A stretch of DNA of 64,000 bases. Origin: Pyrenopolyporus hunteri (lineage: Eukaryota; Ascomycota; Sordariomycetes; Xylariales; Hypoxylaceae). A program made the translations under genes and the position numbers. The stretch lies in contig CADCXC010000005.1 of the NCBI GenBank assembly GCA_902806595.1, positions 806,001 through 870,000 on the forward strand, in the 5' to 3' direction. Of this stretch, positions 31,437-44,256 are shown one piece after another (the first letter of the stretch is position 1; each line of letters begins with the position of its first letter). Below the pieces are notes generated by a model. It searched no databases. It saw only the letters and a program-made list of their open reading frames with translations, and had not been told where the DNA came from.

Positions 31437-34400
31437 TCACTGGTCTTTGACGTTGCTTTGCATCCTCCTCATGGCCTCGCGATGAGCATCTATGAGGTCG
31501 CCCCGGCGCATCATCTCCTCGAATGCTCTCTCGTTACGTTCTTTCTCCCGGCGCTCCTGCTCTTTCCTCTGAGCCTCTTGCTCACGCTGCGAGAGTAGTA
31601 CGCTTCTTTGGTGATCGATATTCTTCTGAACGTCATTGTTTCCGTTCCGTGATCCTATGACTCCTAACAGAGTCGTCGAAGAGCTAGTGCGGAGAAGAGA
31701 GGTTTCTACTGCGTTGTTACCAGCGGGTGTAACAGGTGTACCCGCTCGCAACTCTGCAGCGACAGACTGCCGGAAACTGGCGAGTTGCGCTTCCCGATGC
31801 GCCTGGGATGGAATAGCTGATCGCCGCTGGGGTTGGTGAGAATCAAACTGCGAGCTTTCGGCTACAACTGGCGAGACTGCCCCTAGATTCGGACCGGTCA
31901 CATGAGCTGTTTTCATAGTGGAATTTGGCATTTGATTAGCGGGAATTAGATTGACAGAAAGCATGCTGCCCTGACGCAACAGTTCTTTTCGCTGGCTGAG
32001 TGGAAGCTCGTCAGCATCCTGACCGGCGAAGGGCGAGAGGGCCGGATAACTATAAGAATGTTCCATTTGGCTAGCCGATCTGGGAGCATATTGTGTAGCT
32101 TCATGGATCTGTGGCGATTGTAATAGTGTTGACTGAGATTTGGTCCGTAGGAACATATCTCGCTTTCCAATGAGCGTCTGTGGACTAGAGTATGACACAA
32201 CACCGGGAATAGGAGGCCGGTTCAAGCCCTGCGGTTCGGGTCCTAAGGGCGAGGGGGGGCCTGATCTTGAGGCGGTTCCATCGCGTTCTTCCTGTGGAGT
32301 GTTAACTTGAATGCTGAGCTGTTCGTCGGCATTCTCCTCTAAAATTGGTTGAATGACAACATCTCCGGACTGCCGCCGGCCCTTCATCCGCGTGTTGTGG
32401 CCCGCGTGGAGATTGTGAGGCTGTGTGGCCTTTGCGAGATCCGCTCTGACGCTGGCTTCTTGCGCCTGGCCGGTCGACATGGCTGTAGATGCGGCTTGTA
32501 TCAGGTTTGCTGTGCTCATTACGGACATTTTTGATGGAGAACGATAAGCTGGTCCATTTGACTGGATATTCGATAGGGAAGAGGGAGACCTTGGAATAGG
32601 CGCAGCTGGAATGCCATTCTCGGCCGTTTGTTGAAGTTCCTCGACATTAACAGGGGCAGGGATTTCTTCTTGTTGCTCCAGTGTCTCCTCGTCCCCGTGA
32701 TATTCATTCAACTGTAATGTCTCAGGCTGAGGCTTTTCTGCTAGACTCAGATGTTTTGCCCACTCATTTGTGCGATACGATAGCGCAACACGGGATAGAC
32801 TGGGAGGAAGATGTTCTTTCGTCAAGCTAGCCGAGGATGGGGTTGACGGCGATATAGATTTGGCTACTTTCGAAGCATCATCAGGAGTCCTCATCTCCGC
32901 TACACCGGTAGGGTTAGTCTCCTTTTTGGCATCTGCCTTCTCCGCGGCGTTCGTTGCGCTGCTTCTCTTCGACCTATTCCCAGCGGCCTCTTCTAAAAAT
33001 GACGGGTTTAAAATGTCCGTCGCGACTGTTTCTTCTGTAGAGTAGGGTCGAGCCTGGAGATGGGTTCCGGCACCGGTTGGATCTTGTTGCACAGGAGGTT
33101 TGACCCCGGAAATAGACTCGCTTTTTGATAACCTATCCGCTAATTCCGCTTTGATCTCTATTGTCCAGCCCAGAACCTCGCCGCGATTTGGCTCGATATC
33201 CCGTTCGCCATCACCGCTTGCGCCGTCGGCAGTGGCAATTATAGAACCAACATCTTCGGGCGGGCCTCGATTCGGAGATACCAGATCCTGATCACTTCCT
33301 CCCCATTTAGGTGACGGTTGTGGTGATTCGAATTCCCCGGTTTGCCGCTTGGATTTTTGATTAGAGCGTTGTGATAGGCTCCGAAGCAAATTGCCTGAAC
33401 CCACGGACAGCCTATGCGATAAGGAAGCCCTTGAGGCTCTCTTACTTAGCGTCATAGACCGATCATCCTCATCGGCAAACGTTGCGAACGACGAGCGGTC
33501 CTCATCGTCCATGTCTTCGTGCAGCTCCGGTATAATGAATGGCAGCGGGATTATTTCGGGGGCAGCTAAATTCGAAAATCTGTGCGAGTTGGCAGGCGAC
33601 GTCGGAGTTGTTGGTTGTGTCCTATCATCACTTCTGGCCATCCAAGCTTTCTCATCAGGCTCGGGGATAGGCGTTGAATCGTCATTTTCAGGACGATAAT
33701 CCTGCGAGGCCCGAATAGTTACTCGATTATCTTCGCTCTGCCTTGCAATGACAAGGCCGTCATCTTGTTGTTTCGTTACCTCAGAAGGTGTGGTATCTTC
33801 CGACGATGGGAGTTCCGCCATCTCGATTGCGTTCTCGTTCTCAGTCTCGCTTGGCGATATTGGCTGAACGGTAGTCTGACTGAATTGGCCTTTCTTCTCA
33901 TTATCCACCTCTCCAACGCCCGAGTCCCGGGAGACCGTAGGACTCGCTGGTGGTGGCAAGTCCCCGTAAGTTGTTTCCCACTGTATTCTTTCGCGCTCAT
34001 TGTCTTGCTCGACCCGCCGCCCAACACTCGCCTCCTCTTCGTCACGCATCCTTTGGAATTCCGCCTGTTCTTCGGATTGCCTCGCACGGTGCTCCTGGAT
34101 TACGCGCCATAACTTGAGCTGGGATATTAAACCAAGAGCGGTAAGTACGACGATTACCGCGACCTCCACCTTTATGCCTCTAGTCAACGGATAGGTAGTG
34201 GCATTCAAAGGAAATAGTTTGTCGTTTAGCTCCCAAATATAAGCCCAAAATTCCTTCAAACCAGCTCTACTAAAACAATCAATACCTAAAACCGCAACCG
34301 TCGCGCCCGCGAAGGACATCAATCCGATCAGAGCGTACGGTCTCGTGTAATGGCTGAAGTAAGACGCAAAGCCTGCCAGCGTGAAGGCAGCGATAAAAAC

Positions 34401-35170
34401 CACTTTGCCGGCAGTTGATGGGATCAGCCCGCCCTCGTGAAGGGTGAGGAGCCACATGGAAAAGCAAAAGCCGCCGAGGAGACATCCAAGGCCTTCGGTG
34501 AGCTCCTTGAAGATGGTCGCAGCTCCACCAAGGATGAGACCAGTACACACTCCTGCCACGACATATGCTCCCTGGATAGCATCCGAGACGGGGGGGTTCA
34601 TAACGTAAACGATCAAGACCGTTACGCAGAGGCTAGCAAGAAATGCCGAAGATAAGAATGTATGTAACCACGGATTTTTAATGCCAACCAAAGCGTACAC
34701 AATACCAGTAACAAGCATAATCGCACCAGAAACGCCCCATCCAGGTGTAAGTCGAGGCTGGAGAGGTAATTCGCCCTTCGTAAGCGTCGCTGTGATTCAA
34801 GGGTTGGAATTAGAACCGGAAGGTCCAAGTAAGGGGTAACAGGGAGTGACTCACGCTCTTCAGTGAAGCTATCGTTACTCGGGTTATTCCCATTAATGGC
34901 GGATGGAATGGGAGTAACCTCTATACTGCTAGTTGCGCTAGTCGTAACCTCGACAGACGTAGTCTCCGCCGAGGAACTAGCAGAAGATTGCGAGCGGTCC
35001 GGCGGAGCGGTAGCTGTCTCCCGGTCTCCATCCTGCGTCGTACTCGGGGAATCTGTTATCGAGGGAGTGGCATCTTGTCTCTGATACAGGCCCAGTCGCC
35101 CCGCAGCCACGATGTTGAAGCATACAACTAGGTATAGCAGAGTGCAAATGCTCGACCACCTGGGAAGCAT
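31437..35170 (-). CDS. DUF4203 (TM7SF3/TMEM198-like) multi-pass membrane protein with long disordered tail
   Basis: Two exons (minus), 34855-35170 and 31437-34789, separated by a 65-nt intron (GTGAGT...CACAG), give 1,222 aa. Residues 1-23 look like a signal peptide (MLPRWSSICTLLYLVV...VAAG). Residues 24-105 are a Ser/Thr-rich, probably O-glycosylated luminal or extracellular stretch. Residues ~120-350 form a multi-pass domain with the DUF4203 hallmarks GWGVSGAI, YALVGIKNPWLHTF, AYVVAGVCTGLILGG and EGLGCLLGGFCFSMWLLTL. Residues ~355-1222 are a long, low-complexity cytosolic tail, ending in a charged coiled-coil (near 1150-1200, rich in Q/R/E). Function of the family is unknown. An upstream ATG at 35221 would add 17 residues but spoil the signal peptide, so 35170 is preferred. 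Confidence 0.88.
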
Positions 35171-36410
35171 TGTGAGAATTTTCAAGGCGTCCGAAAATCG
35201 AAAACATGTATCAAGTCGCACAGCGCTCTGAAAACCACTTCTCTCGTTTAGTATTGCTATATGCTAACAGACATGGCTAGCAATTGGCGATAACTAGGAC
35301 GCTACCACTTATAGGATAGAATAATGGGTTTCGATAGTGCGTAGCATTAACGATAACGAAGAATGTAAAGGCTCAGAGCTCTCAGGACTCACAAGACTTA
35401 ACGAGACTAGACGAGACGAGAGTGCGAAGCCGAGGACGACTGATGACGAACAACATCGACTTCTGGAATGAAGACCGAGCTCCGGGGCAACTGAAAAGCT
35501 CTAGGTCGATCCGCAAGCGTTCCGGTAGAGCGCACGTACCAGAATATGAAACTTATCAGGGAATCACGATCACACCGAAGCCCTCGATAGCAACCTCTGA
35601 GCCTCCTTCTCGTTCATGCAATGGTATCCGACATGAATCGAGGGCAAGAGACTATTGGGGTCTAACGGTCCGAACGGACGGGAACAAGAAGAAAGAAGAA
35701 AAAAATGGTGACGAGAGCTTGGATAATAGGTTACCCATCACTCTAGGACCTACCCACCGACCAAGGCTACGGTACAATAGATACCTACAGTAGGGCAAGA
35801 CTTTGGTCGCATCTCAGCCAGTCCGCACAGCTGGAGAGCAAAGCTTTGAAATTGCTTTTCGCGCCTAGCAGACCACACCCCCTTGGCAGCACACAGGTTT
35901 CCGGGGGAGGTCTCTCGTGAGAGAAAGCTGGGCTGCCGGGGCGCATGCCGTGTGATTGATGCGCGTATGACGATGACATGACCATCCAATGAGTGAATGT
36001 GGGAAGCTGACGACGGGAGATTAGCATAGACGAGTGGATGTGAAGGCCAGTAACTTGAAGCAGCTCTGTTCAAGCGTCGTATCGTATCGTATGTACCTCT
36101 AGGCTTTTTCTTCTTTTGCTTTTACTCTTCTTTTACTTCTGCTCGGACTTCGGGAATATGCGAAAAAAAAATATTAAATAATAATGCAAATAAAAAGACC
36201 TGCAACTTCCCCAACCAAGTTCTTGCAAGCTTCCAACCAACTTCAAGCAAGGACGGCCTTATAATCCAGACCTGGCGAAGCAGGTACAGGACGGGAGCTT
36301 ATTCCCAGTCAGGCAAGAAACGGGTTGAGCGAGCCGATGATTGGCCAATGTGGGATGTGATTAAGCAGCGTGTCCCCTGCCAGCCCTGTACGCCCCTGGC
36401 TACCGGTAAA
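35171..36410. other. Intergenic, no gene seen
   Basis: 1.24 kb upstream of the DUF4203 gene, ending at the candidate 4-bp direct repeat CCTT (36411-36414) that flanks the next mobile element. Open frames at 35422-35793 (+) and 35750-36073 (-) are low-quality. Confidence 0.5.
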
Positions 36411-36414
36411 CCTT

Positions 36415-36531
36415 AGTATAGGTCCCGGGGGTAGAAAGTAGTAGCGCGCTCCACAGCCCCATTTTCTACCAAACATAGCTAGAAGGTATACCCTCATACA
36501 AATTTGTATGTAAAGATACAAACCTTCGATG
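36415..36531 (+). repeat. Left terminal inverted repeat
   Basis: Pairs with 37874-37991. Begins AGTATAGGTCCC; inner boundary at TTCGATG. This arm keeps more C/G than the right one. Confidence 0.8.
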
Positions 36532-37873
36532 TGGTGGTAAATTCGCCCCCCTTTAAATATCATCTTTTTTTAAAGAATTACATATATAATATAAAATTTT
36601 TAATTAATTATAAAACTTTTAATTTTAAAATTATTTAAATCGTAATTATATTAAAAAAAATAAATTTAAATATTTAAATTAATTATATAAAAAAATAACG
36701 TTTTATAAATATTTTATCGTTAATAAAAATTTAAAAAAAATTATTATATAAATAACGTAATTTTATAATTTAAAAATTATTATAAAAATTTTTAACGAAT
36801 TCGAATTAAAAATTTAATCGTATTATATCGAAAAATTTTTTAAAAAATTAAAAATACGAAATTTAATATTATAAAAAATATAATTTCAAAACTACGTATA
36901 TATAATTATTAAAAATCATTAATTTTAATCGTATTTAAATTTAAAAAACTTTTATAAAATTTTTAACGTCGAAAAAAAAAAAATATAACGGTTATATATA
37001 AATAAATTTTTTAAAAATCGAAATTATATTATTTTTTTTAAATATAAATCGATTAAATTATTAAATTTTTTAATTAAATTTTTAATATTTAATTTTTAAA
37101 ATTTTTTAATATAATTTTATAATAATTAATTATATTTTAAAAAAATTAAAATTCGAAAAAAAAATTAAAAATTATACGAAATTTTTATTAAATTTTAAAA
37201 ATAAAAAATATCGTATTAAATTATATTAAAAATTTTTAAAATATTAATTTATATCGAAAATATAATTAAAAAAAACTTTATATTTAACGATAAAATTTAT
37301 TATATAAATTAATTATATTTTCGAAAGTTTATTACGATATATTAATTAAAATTTAAAAATTTTTTTAAATTTTTTCGCGATTAAAATTATAATAAATAAA
37401 TATTTTAAAAATCGTTTTAAAATAAAATAAAAAATTTTTATTATACGTAATTTAAAAATTAAAATAAAATTATAATTAAATAATATTATAAAACGATTTT
37501 ATTAAAAATAAAAATATTTTTAAATAATTTATTTATATAAATCGTTTTTTAATACGATAAAATTTTTTTTTATATCGTTAAAAAAACTTTTAAAAAATTA
37601 AATCGTTTAAAAATTTATATAATCGAATAATCGTCGAATAATTTTAATTTAAATTTTATCGAAAATATATAAATATAAATAAAAAATTAATTAAAATTAA
37701 ATTACGATTTAAAATTATTAAACATTCGATAATTAAAAAAAATTATTTAAAAAATTTAAAAAATAATATTAAAAAACTTTTTAAAAATTTTATTTTTTTT
37801 AATATATAATAAAATTCGATCGTACTTTAAATTTAATAGAAAACAATAATAAAGCTTCAATTTTCTACCTAAT

Positions 37874-37991
37874 CATCGAATTGTTGTACCTTTACATATA
37901 AATTTATATGAGAAGATACCTTTTAACTATGTTGGGTTAAAATATGGGACTGTGGAGCGCGCTACTACTTTCTACCCCTGCGACCTGTACT
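37874..37991 (-). repeat. Right terminal inverted repeat
   Basis: Inverted copy of 36415-36531; on the minus strand it begins AGTACAGGTCGC. Several sites that are C in the left arm are T here, in line with independent RIP of the two arms. Confidence 0.8.
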
Positions 37992-37995
37992 CCTT

Positions 37996-40564
37996 TCCCT
38001 ACCCACTTGAATATACCGTAGTTAGTAGTACTATGCAGCGCTAATTAGCTGCTCTATACCATTTCCGGCTCCTCTAGCGTTCTTCAAATTTCGAAGTCAA
38101 ACAAGATCCGACCCGTCCTTTCGGCTTGAGGCTAATTCGCAGTAGCTTAGTTTGCTTCATAATAATAGTACTATATACCTATTGTACTAGTACAGAAGAT
38201 GAATTACGTAGGTGGTATGCGAGCATGTATTATGCCAGCACCATCCCATCTTTATTCCCGGTTATGCCTTATACGCGAAGTCGCAGACGATAGAAGCAGG
38301 CAAAAAGGCAGATAAACCCCTCCCCCCCAACCCCGAGATGTCTCATGAAATCTCGGTGTCGAGGGGCAACACACGTGCAATTTAATCCAATAGTCCTGGG
38401 TCAGATTTGGTCAAGTTCTGAAGCCACTTCGGTCTAGGATGTGTAGCGAGGTATCAGATCGCTTTCTGCCAGAAGAGTGGACCGGGGAAAAAGAAAAGCA
38501 AAAAGCAACTTGTTCCTGGATTATGAATCCCCCCCAAGGAGTAACTCGAGCGGTCCACCAAATTCCACCTAGGCCACGGCCACCCTGTTCACGATCGCTC
38601 ATCTAGCATTGGCTGCTGATCCCGCATCCAGCCAGCGCTGCGTGCAACGCTGCAGCGGCAAGGATGAAGACAGTACAACACATCCTCAACAGGAACCAGC
38701 ACAGCAGGAAGCGGCAGGACAGGTCACATACATTCCTACCTACATACATATACGCCTACACGCCTACATACCTACATACTGGACACAACACGACCGCACG
38801 CGGGTTTCGGGCTGTGTCGAATGGTTGCCCAACTTTGACTGACGATCATCCACCTCACCGACTTTAACATCTCGATTGTTCAGACCCAAGAATTAGCGGT
38901 CTCCTTCGACAGACGCGAGAAAGGCACTATGTAAGTTAGTAGGTAACCTAGGTCGTCGGTGGTGTACCTCTATGGGATTAGAGCGGTAAGTAGGTATGTA
39001 GGTCAAGTAATGCGCTATGCAGCGAACGCAAAGCCGGAACGACGCGAAGCGAAGAAGCGAAAAGCTAAATCTGCAGTTAAATTACGCACTGCGCTTAAGG
39101 ACCATTAGCATCGACCGGTAAGCCTGGCACGGCAGGCAGGTATGTATGGTAGGTAGGTATGTAAGGTACCTGCTAATAAGGGAAGCGAACGTCGCGGTAG
39201 CGAGACGCCTCGCCCGCCCCCCCCCCTTGGCGATTCGTTCCCGCGACATACGTACCATGTATGGTATGTGTGGTATGTATGGCGCGGTATGTAAAAGGAG
39301 GGTAGCAGCGGCGGGATCTCGCAACGTACGTCGATGGAACGTGTGTTCACTTCACCTCCCCATCACGAGATGAGTTACATAACGACACTTGGGGGCTCCC
39401 TCCTCGCCTTACGAGGTTTGCTTCCAAAAAGCAGTGCAACTATATAACCCGGTGCAACGCCGGAAACACGCATCGATAAGACAATAGGAAGGGTAGGCGT
39501 CAACACCCAGCAGCGTAGAATAAATCCGCACGTGCGAAGAGAAGGGGCGAGGAGGGGACGATAATGTAGTTCGCATTCATCTGCAACATATAGTAGCCTC
39601 TACCGGCCTGCGTTCTTTAGAGCCTATTGTGGCTGTCTATTTGTACGCAGGTCATACATTGGATACGCCACCACATTCCAGATATGGATTACCAGTAGAC
39701 AGGTAGATGGTGAAATAGCACCAGGACTAGGACGACGCAGAGGTCGATGGTCTCCCAATTTTAGGTTCGGGTCCGGCCTACCGGAGCTCTGGTCTATTAT
39801 CTTATATCCGGATTCTGCCAGGAACCAGTGGACCTACCTACAGCAGCTAACCATCTTGCAGTCGTATGAGGTATGCATGGCGTTAAGACTGAGGAACTTA
39901 GTCAGCCAGAGCTAGAGCTCCAACGCTCGGTTAGCCCAGCACACGGATCCAGCATCATCGTAGATTGGGGGGGGAAGATTACGATGTGCAGAAGAAGCAT
40001 TCCCAGCCCTTTCTTCATGTTGGGAGAGATGGGATGGTCCCGCGAAAGATGACGTTCGTTGGTTGGAGCATTCTGATGTGGTTCTGTTCTTCCAATATTT
40101 CAACCAGGTTATGCCGTACAAAAGAGAAAGAAAATATTAATTAATAAATAAATAAATAAATCAACACGCACGGACGGGCCCGAACTAATACTATATTGGT
40201 ATTCGGCCGACCCGGAAAAGCTTCCACCACAGCTGCAAGCCAGCTTTAACCCGGTCAGCCATGGATCAGAAGTGGGTAGCGGCATATTCGCATTGCGATT
40301 ACGTGAGAGGGGACATTTGTGTAATCGAACTGCTAGGTGAAATCTTCCCTCCCTTAGAGAGAGATGTTGCCTTTGATGAATCTAAAAAAACGTATGCCTA
40401 TCGCTGCTAACCCTAAATCGTGAGCGGTTACCGAAACTCCATATGATATCCGTTTCTCATGCCGTAACCGCTACCCACTATCCTTCTCCTTTACCTGCCG
40501 ATCCGTGATTATTACTTAATACCTTCCATCTTACACTCATTCCATTCATAATACATAGCCCTAC
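37996..40564. other. Intergenic, microsatellite-rich, no gene seen
   Basis: About 2.6 kb. Contains TACCTACATACATA-type runs at 38738-38780 and 39130-39170, TATGGTATGTGTGGTATG runs at 39255-39290, and a (TAAA/AAAT)n run at 40138-40160. Short open frames in the microsatellite runs are not genes. Confidence 0.5.
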
Positions 40565-42043
40565 TTATCTCCTAGACACTCGCGTAGGCATACGATCTGA
40601 CCCGGTTCTGCCCTGGGCCGGTCCTTTCCCGCTCCGCACTGGCCTCTGTGCCCTCTCCGGCATAGACCTGCTCTTGCGGCTAAGCAGAGTCGACGCCGTC
40701 CGAAAAGGAAAGGTGAGCACCGCTACTATACTCTGAAATGGGAACACGACCAGCGCGACAATCTTCTCGATGAACCAGCCGCCCAAGCCCCGTTGGGCGT
40801 TGCTATTCTTGGCCGCAACGGCGGCGAGTGCGATAGCATCGTTGAGTCTATAATCAACGTACTCGATGCGATTATCGGTTTGACTCGCCAATACTGTAAG
40901 CTTCTTCTCATACCGACGCATGGCGCGGTTCAGGGCATCCAGTTCTGGCTGTATGCTGCTGCGAACCTCTTGAGCTACTGCAGCCTCTATCAGTTTCGGC
41001 TGTGGTACATCAGGTCGTGCGCCGCCATTCGACGTGGTATCACCCGAAGCTCCACGTGCCTCCAGCTCGTTGAGCCGAGCAGAGAGAGCTTGGAACTGCT
41101 CCACCGTGACGGCCGGTTTTTCGTAGGGGTTCTTGGCCGCTATTTGTTGCACGCGTAGGGTTCGGTCCTGAAGCATCTTGATTAAGTGCGAAACAGGGCG
41201 GACTTCGGCGGCGCAAAGAAAAATGGTAAGGTTATAGTCAGATACTAGACCTTCAGAAGGCCTAGTTAACTGCCCGCGGATAGTATGTAGAAGATAAGCG
41301 CCAAGCATGGGGAAAATGAAGCACCAGGCTAAGGCAAGAATTTCGTGAAAGTAGAGCTCCCTGAGCGCTGCGGCCTGCCGCTCTTTCCATTGTCTACTTC
41401 TCGAGTCGGGTGTCTCTACGACCACCGCCTCCTTAATGCCGTCCTGCTTATTTGTCTCTTCGGGTACCTTTTCGAGGACGGTCGCAGGGGAGTCGGCGTC
41501 GCTATCAGACTCGAAGACGGGCTCGGTCATAATCTCGTCTCTTACGATGCGGATCTCCTGCGCCGATTGGTACCAGTCCCATGGTTGTGTGACCGACCAG
41601 TGGAGGAAAACGGCGGCTAAGCTGAGCAATATTAAATCGGTGAAGAACGCGCTCCCGTTTTCGAAGAATATGCCGGCCACGGCGGGGAGCAGGGCTAGTG
41701 TAAGTGGGATGTAGGCGAACAGAGATTTATCCCCCGGTTTGGAACCAGACTTGCTCGGGTTGAGGAGCTCATCTGCGCTTGTCTCCAGATCCCTCCGAGC
41801 GTCACTCAGGCTGTAGTCAGAGTATGTAGAACTGCGCCTTCGAAAATTGGCGAAGCCATTCTCGACGGGCGGCGATCCGGCGTTCGAGGTGGGGCGAGTG
41901 CGTGTAGAAGCGGATTGACCAGCAGTGGCAGCTCGTCGCAGGCCGAAGCCCGGAGGAGCGTTGCCGGGGCCGGAGATGGAAGATGAGCGCCCGGTGGTGT
42001 TGGCTGCCGTCGTCGGAGCGGAAGCATAGCTTTCATCAGTCAT
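40565..42043 (-). CDS. Fungal multi-pass membrane protein with coiled-coil segment, function unknown
   Basis: Single-exon gene; starting at MTDESYASAPTT (42043) it has 492 aa. An upstream in-frame ATG (42103) would add 20 residues; the downstream one is preferred because polar disordered sequence follows it. Residues 1-105 are Ser/Thr/Gly rich and disordered. Hydrophobic segments lie near 108-127, 132-150, 232-254, 270-285 and 435-458. The stretch around 310-410 is charged, with heptad-like spacing (QFQALSARLNELEARG; ELDALNRAMRRYEKKL), suggesting a coiled coil. The C-terminus is very basic (SRKSRSMPERAQRPVRSGKG). I do not recognise the family; an organelle-membrane scaffold is one possibility, but this is inference. 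Confidence 0.8.
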   Translation of the reverse strand: MTDESYASAPTTAANTTGRSSSISGPGNAPPGFGLRRAATAGQSASTRTRPTSNAGSPPVENGFANFRRRSSTYSDYSLSDARRDLETSADELLNPSKSGSKPGDKSLFAYIPLTLALLPAVAGIFFENGSAFFTDLILLSLAAVFLHWSVTQPWDWYQSAQEIRIVRDEIMTEPVFESDSDADSPATVLEKVPEETNKQDGIKEAVVVETPDSRSRQWKERQAAALRELYFHEILALAWCFIFPMLGAYLLHTIRGQLTRPSEGLVSDYNLTIFLCAAEVRPVSHLIKMLQDRTLRVQQIAAKNPYEKPAVTVEQFQALSARLNELEARGASGDTTSNGGARPDVPQPKLIEAAVAQEVRSSIQPELDALNRAMRRYEKKLTVLASQTDNRIEYVDYRLNDAIALAAVAAKNSNAQRGLGGWFIEKIVALVVFPFQSIVAVLTFPFRTASTLLSRKSRSMPERAQRPVRSGKGPAQGRTGSDRMPTRVSRR

Positions 42044-43854
42044 GACGAGATTCGAATAAGATATGACTACATGAGATCGGAAATCCCCAGTACGACTAAG
42101 CAACCGTTGTTTCAGACGGAGAGAGATGCAGTAAAGCGATGTCTACTAAGCCCCTAGGGCTATGCGACAGAATACCTCGTTGATGGGGAGGAGATGCGAT
42201 GAAGATGGAGCGTTGCATACGGCCCATAAGCTCGTAAGGTAGGGACATGCGACAAAGAGACAGGGATAATCTTCCAGCTCAGCGAGATGAGGTCACCCTC
42301 CCCCACTGTCACCCTTTCCCCCCAGCGCTATTGGGGCCAGTAACGCACGCACGGGCCGAGCTTAGGCTTAGTTGGGCCTTCCTAACTAAACGCTAAATAT
42401 TCAGCTGTATAGGTAGGTAGGTACCAAGGTAGGTCTATGTAGTTACATAGTACTAGTATGTATGAGGTATGTACCTGATAATATTGATGTGCGGATTCGT
42501 ACGTACCGCATAGCACTTGTTACGTCACCAACTATACGTATCCCTTCATATCGTATATATCGTATAACTTATACATTGCGATTCGGGTTGCCCCCTATTA
42601 TTTCACTGCTTAAGCCTTTAATACTTTTATTAACCTGAATGGGGAACGAAATATGTACGTGAGTATGGTGGTGTTATATATAACATATACGTAAAAAACT
42701 GTGTTGCATAATGTATTCTTCTAATAGGCATGTAAGGCTTAAGTTCTCCAACTAAGCGATGGCATGAGTCTGTCGTCATAGTAAATAAATTATGCGATGA
42801 CCTGTCAAGCACCCCTGGCATCTTCCGCACGTCCATCAAGAGGGAGATGACGAACAGCAGGACTGACGATGGAATTCCTCACTACCTAGGTAGGTTTCCA
42901 CGCCAATCTACATATCGTAGGTAGGTAAATATCAAAATAAGTTAATGCTTCGAGTCGGGTCAAGTCAATCTCTGACTACTCGCCTCATAGGTCCGTCTTC
43001 GATCTAGATGGACGTGAACTAAGACCGGAAATCTGGGGAGAAAACCAGATCCACATAGATCCGAGTGATGATTGTGGCGACCTCCCTCCCTCAGCTGCAA
43101 AGGTTACGCATGCACTAGGCGTAGAGCCAGAATACCAATAACAAGGGTTTACTACGTAAATTCCAAGCAAAAGCTGGTCCGTGTGGGTTCCGGATACGAT
43201 TCAGCTGCCCTGCCTCGCCGAAGCCCTTACCGGAGTTAAATAAGAGGCTGGAATGAGAAGAAAAAAGAATCAAGAAAAAGGGGGGATTGGATGCGAGCCC
43301 TAAAGATGGGACAGAACAGACGAAGCTGGAATTAACTTCTTCTAGAAAACAGTCTTCCAAAGCCATGGATATGTGCCTAATCCATTAACATCTAAGCGCT
43401 TATTATATAGGACGCATTACCTATTATATGTAGGTAGTTACCATAGTCATTATAGTTATTACGGTGTTGATCTCGTGTTAATGCTATTTCGAGATGATGC
43501 CAAGCGGTCTATCCACTATGCTAAATTGGTATTTTACCAGGGTAAGGTCAGTGATAGTTACCTAACTATCACGTCCGCGTACTTTTTCTTTCCTATTTCC
43601 GTTTGTAGAGTAGCAACAAGCGAGGACCGAGCAATGACCACAACATCCATTACAGCAGATGTAACAACAGAACGGCAATCCCGGCGTATCCTACAGAATG
43701 TGAAATTGCACTGATAGGTCAACACCACCTAGGTGAAATAACTCCGAATAAATTCTTTACATTCACATGCATGTGGTCATCGCATTACCATTGCATGGTA
43801 TACGCCATGCCGTTACCTTTATGTGTAACTCTACATACCTATGTACATTTTTCC
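42044..43854. other. Intergenic, no gene seen
   Basis: 1.8 kb upstream of the membrane-protein gene. TAGGTAGGTACC motifs at 42408-42440 and 42886-42930. No gene found. Confidence 0.45.
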
Positions 43855-44256
43855 TTACGCTGGCTGGGCAGGAATGTTCCTTTTTTTTTGAGCCGCTGAT
43901 GTGAGAGCCGGAATCCGTTCTCTTCCAAGATAGGGCTGGAGATAAAATTTTTCGATCCATCTCTCCCACTCACTCGGGTCGCAGGTCGACCCAGGACCCA
44001 GTCTAAGCTCAACGAAATCCGCGACATTCCGCCGGAGCGTGGGTGGAACGATGATTGACGAGGATGCCCCTGAACAACTGCAAGCCTGGCCCTCTAGCTG
44101 AACTGGGCTTTGATAGGTCGTGACAGGTTCGAAAGAAGAAAAAAGTTCCGTAAGATAAAGTAATTTAAAGCCTTGCCGTTTTCTTAGAAGCTGACTCGCT
44201 GGTCTTCGGGGCTTCGCAGGGTCGGTATGGCAGGGCGGACAACCACAAGAAGGCAC
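43855..44256 (-). CDS. Weak candidate for a 133-aa hypothetical protein
   Basis: Open frame of 133 codons beginning MPSCGCPPCHTDPAKPRRP. The C-terminal half (VADFVELRLGPG...DPSEWERWIEKFYLQPYLG) has a plausible mix of hydrophobic and charged residues, but codon usage is neutral and no family is recognised. It may be chance, or one exon of a larger gene. Confidence 0.2.
   Translation of the reverse strand: MPSCGCPPCHTDPAKPRRPASQLLRKRQGFKLLYLTELFSSFEPVTTYQSPVQLEGQACSCSGASSSIIVPPTLRRNVADFVELRLGPGSTCDPSEWERWIEKFYLQPYLGRERIPALTSAAQKKRNIPAQPA

Larger units (their letters stand above)
36415..37991. mobile_element. RIP-degraded TIR DNA transposon remnant, superfamily uncertain
   Basis: About 1.58-kb island with long terminal inverted repeats: 36415-36531 and 37874-37991 (about 115 bp each). 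The outer 42 positions differ at only three sites and include the conserved block GTAGAAAGTAGTAGCGCGCT. Further in, most differences are C/T or G/A. The ends read AGTAYAGG and are flanked by CCTT on both sides (36411-36414 and 37992-37995), a possible 4-bp target duplication. A shorter reading with ends YAGG and a TA duplication (Tc1/mariner style) is also possible. The interior is nearly pure A/T with C and G mostly as CpG. No reading frame remains, so the transposase type cannot be read. Confidence 0.8.

Noticed and set aside
38609..39373. Overlapping short frames with Tyr/Thr/His repeats
   Set aside because: Translations of TACCTACATACA-type microsatellites.
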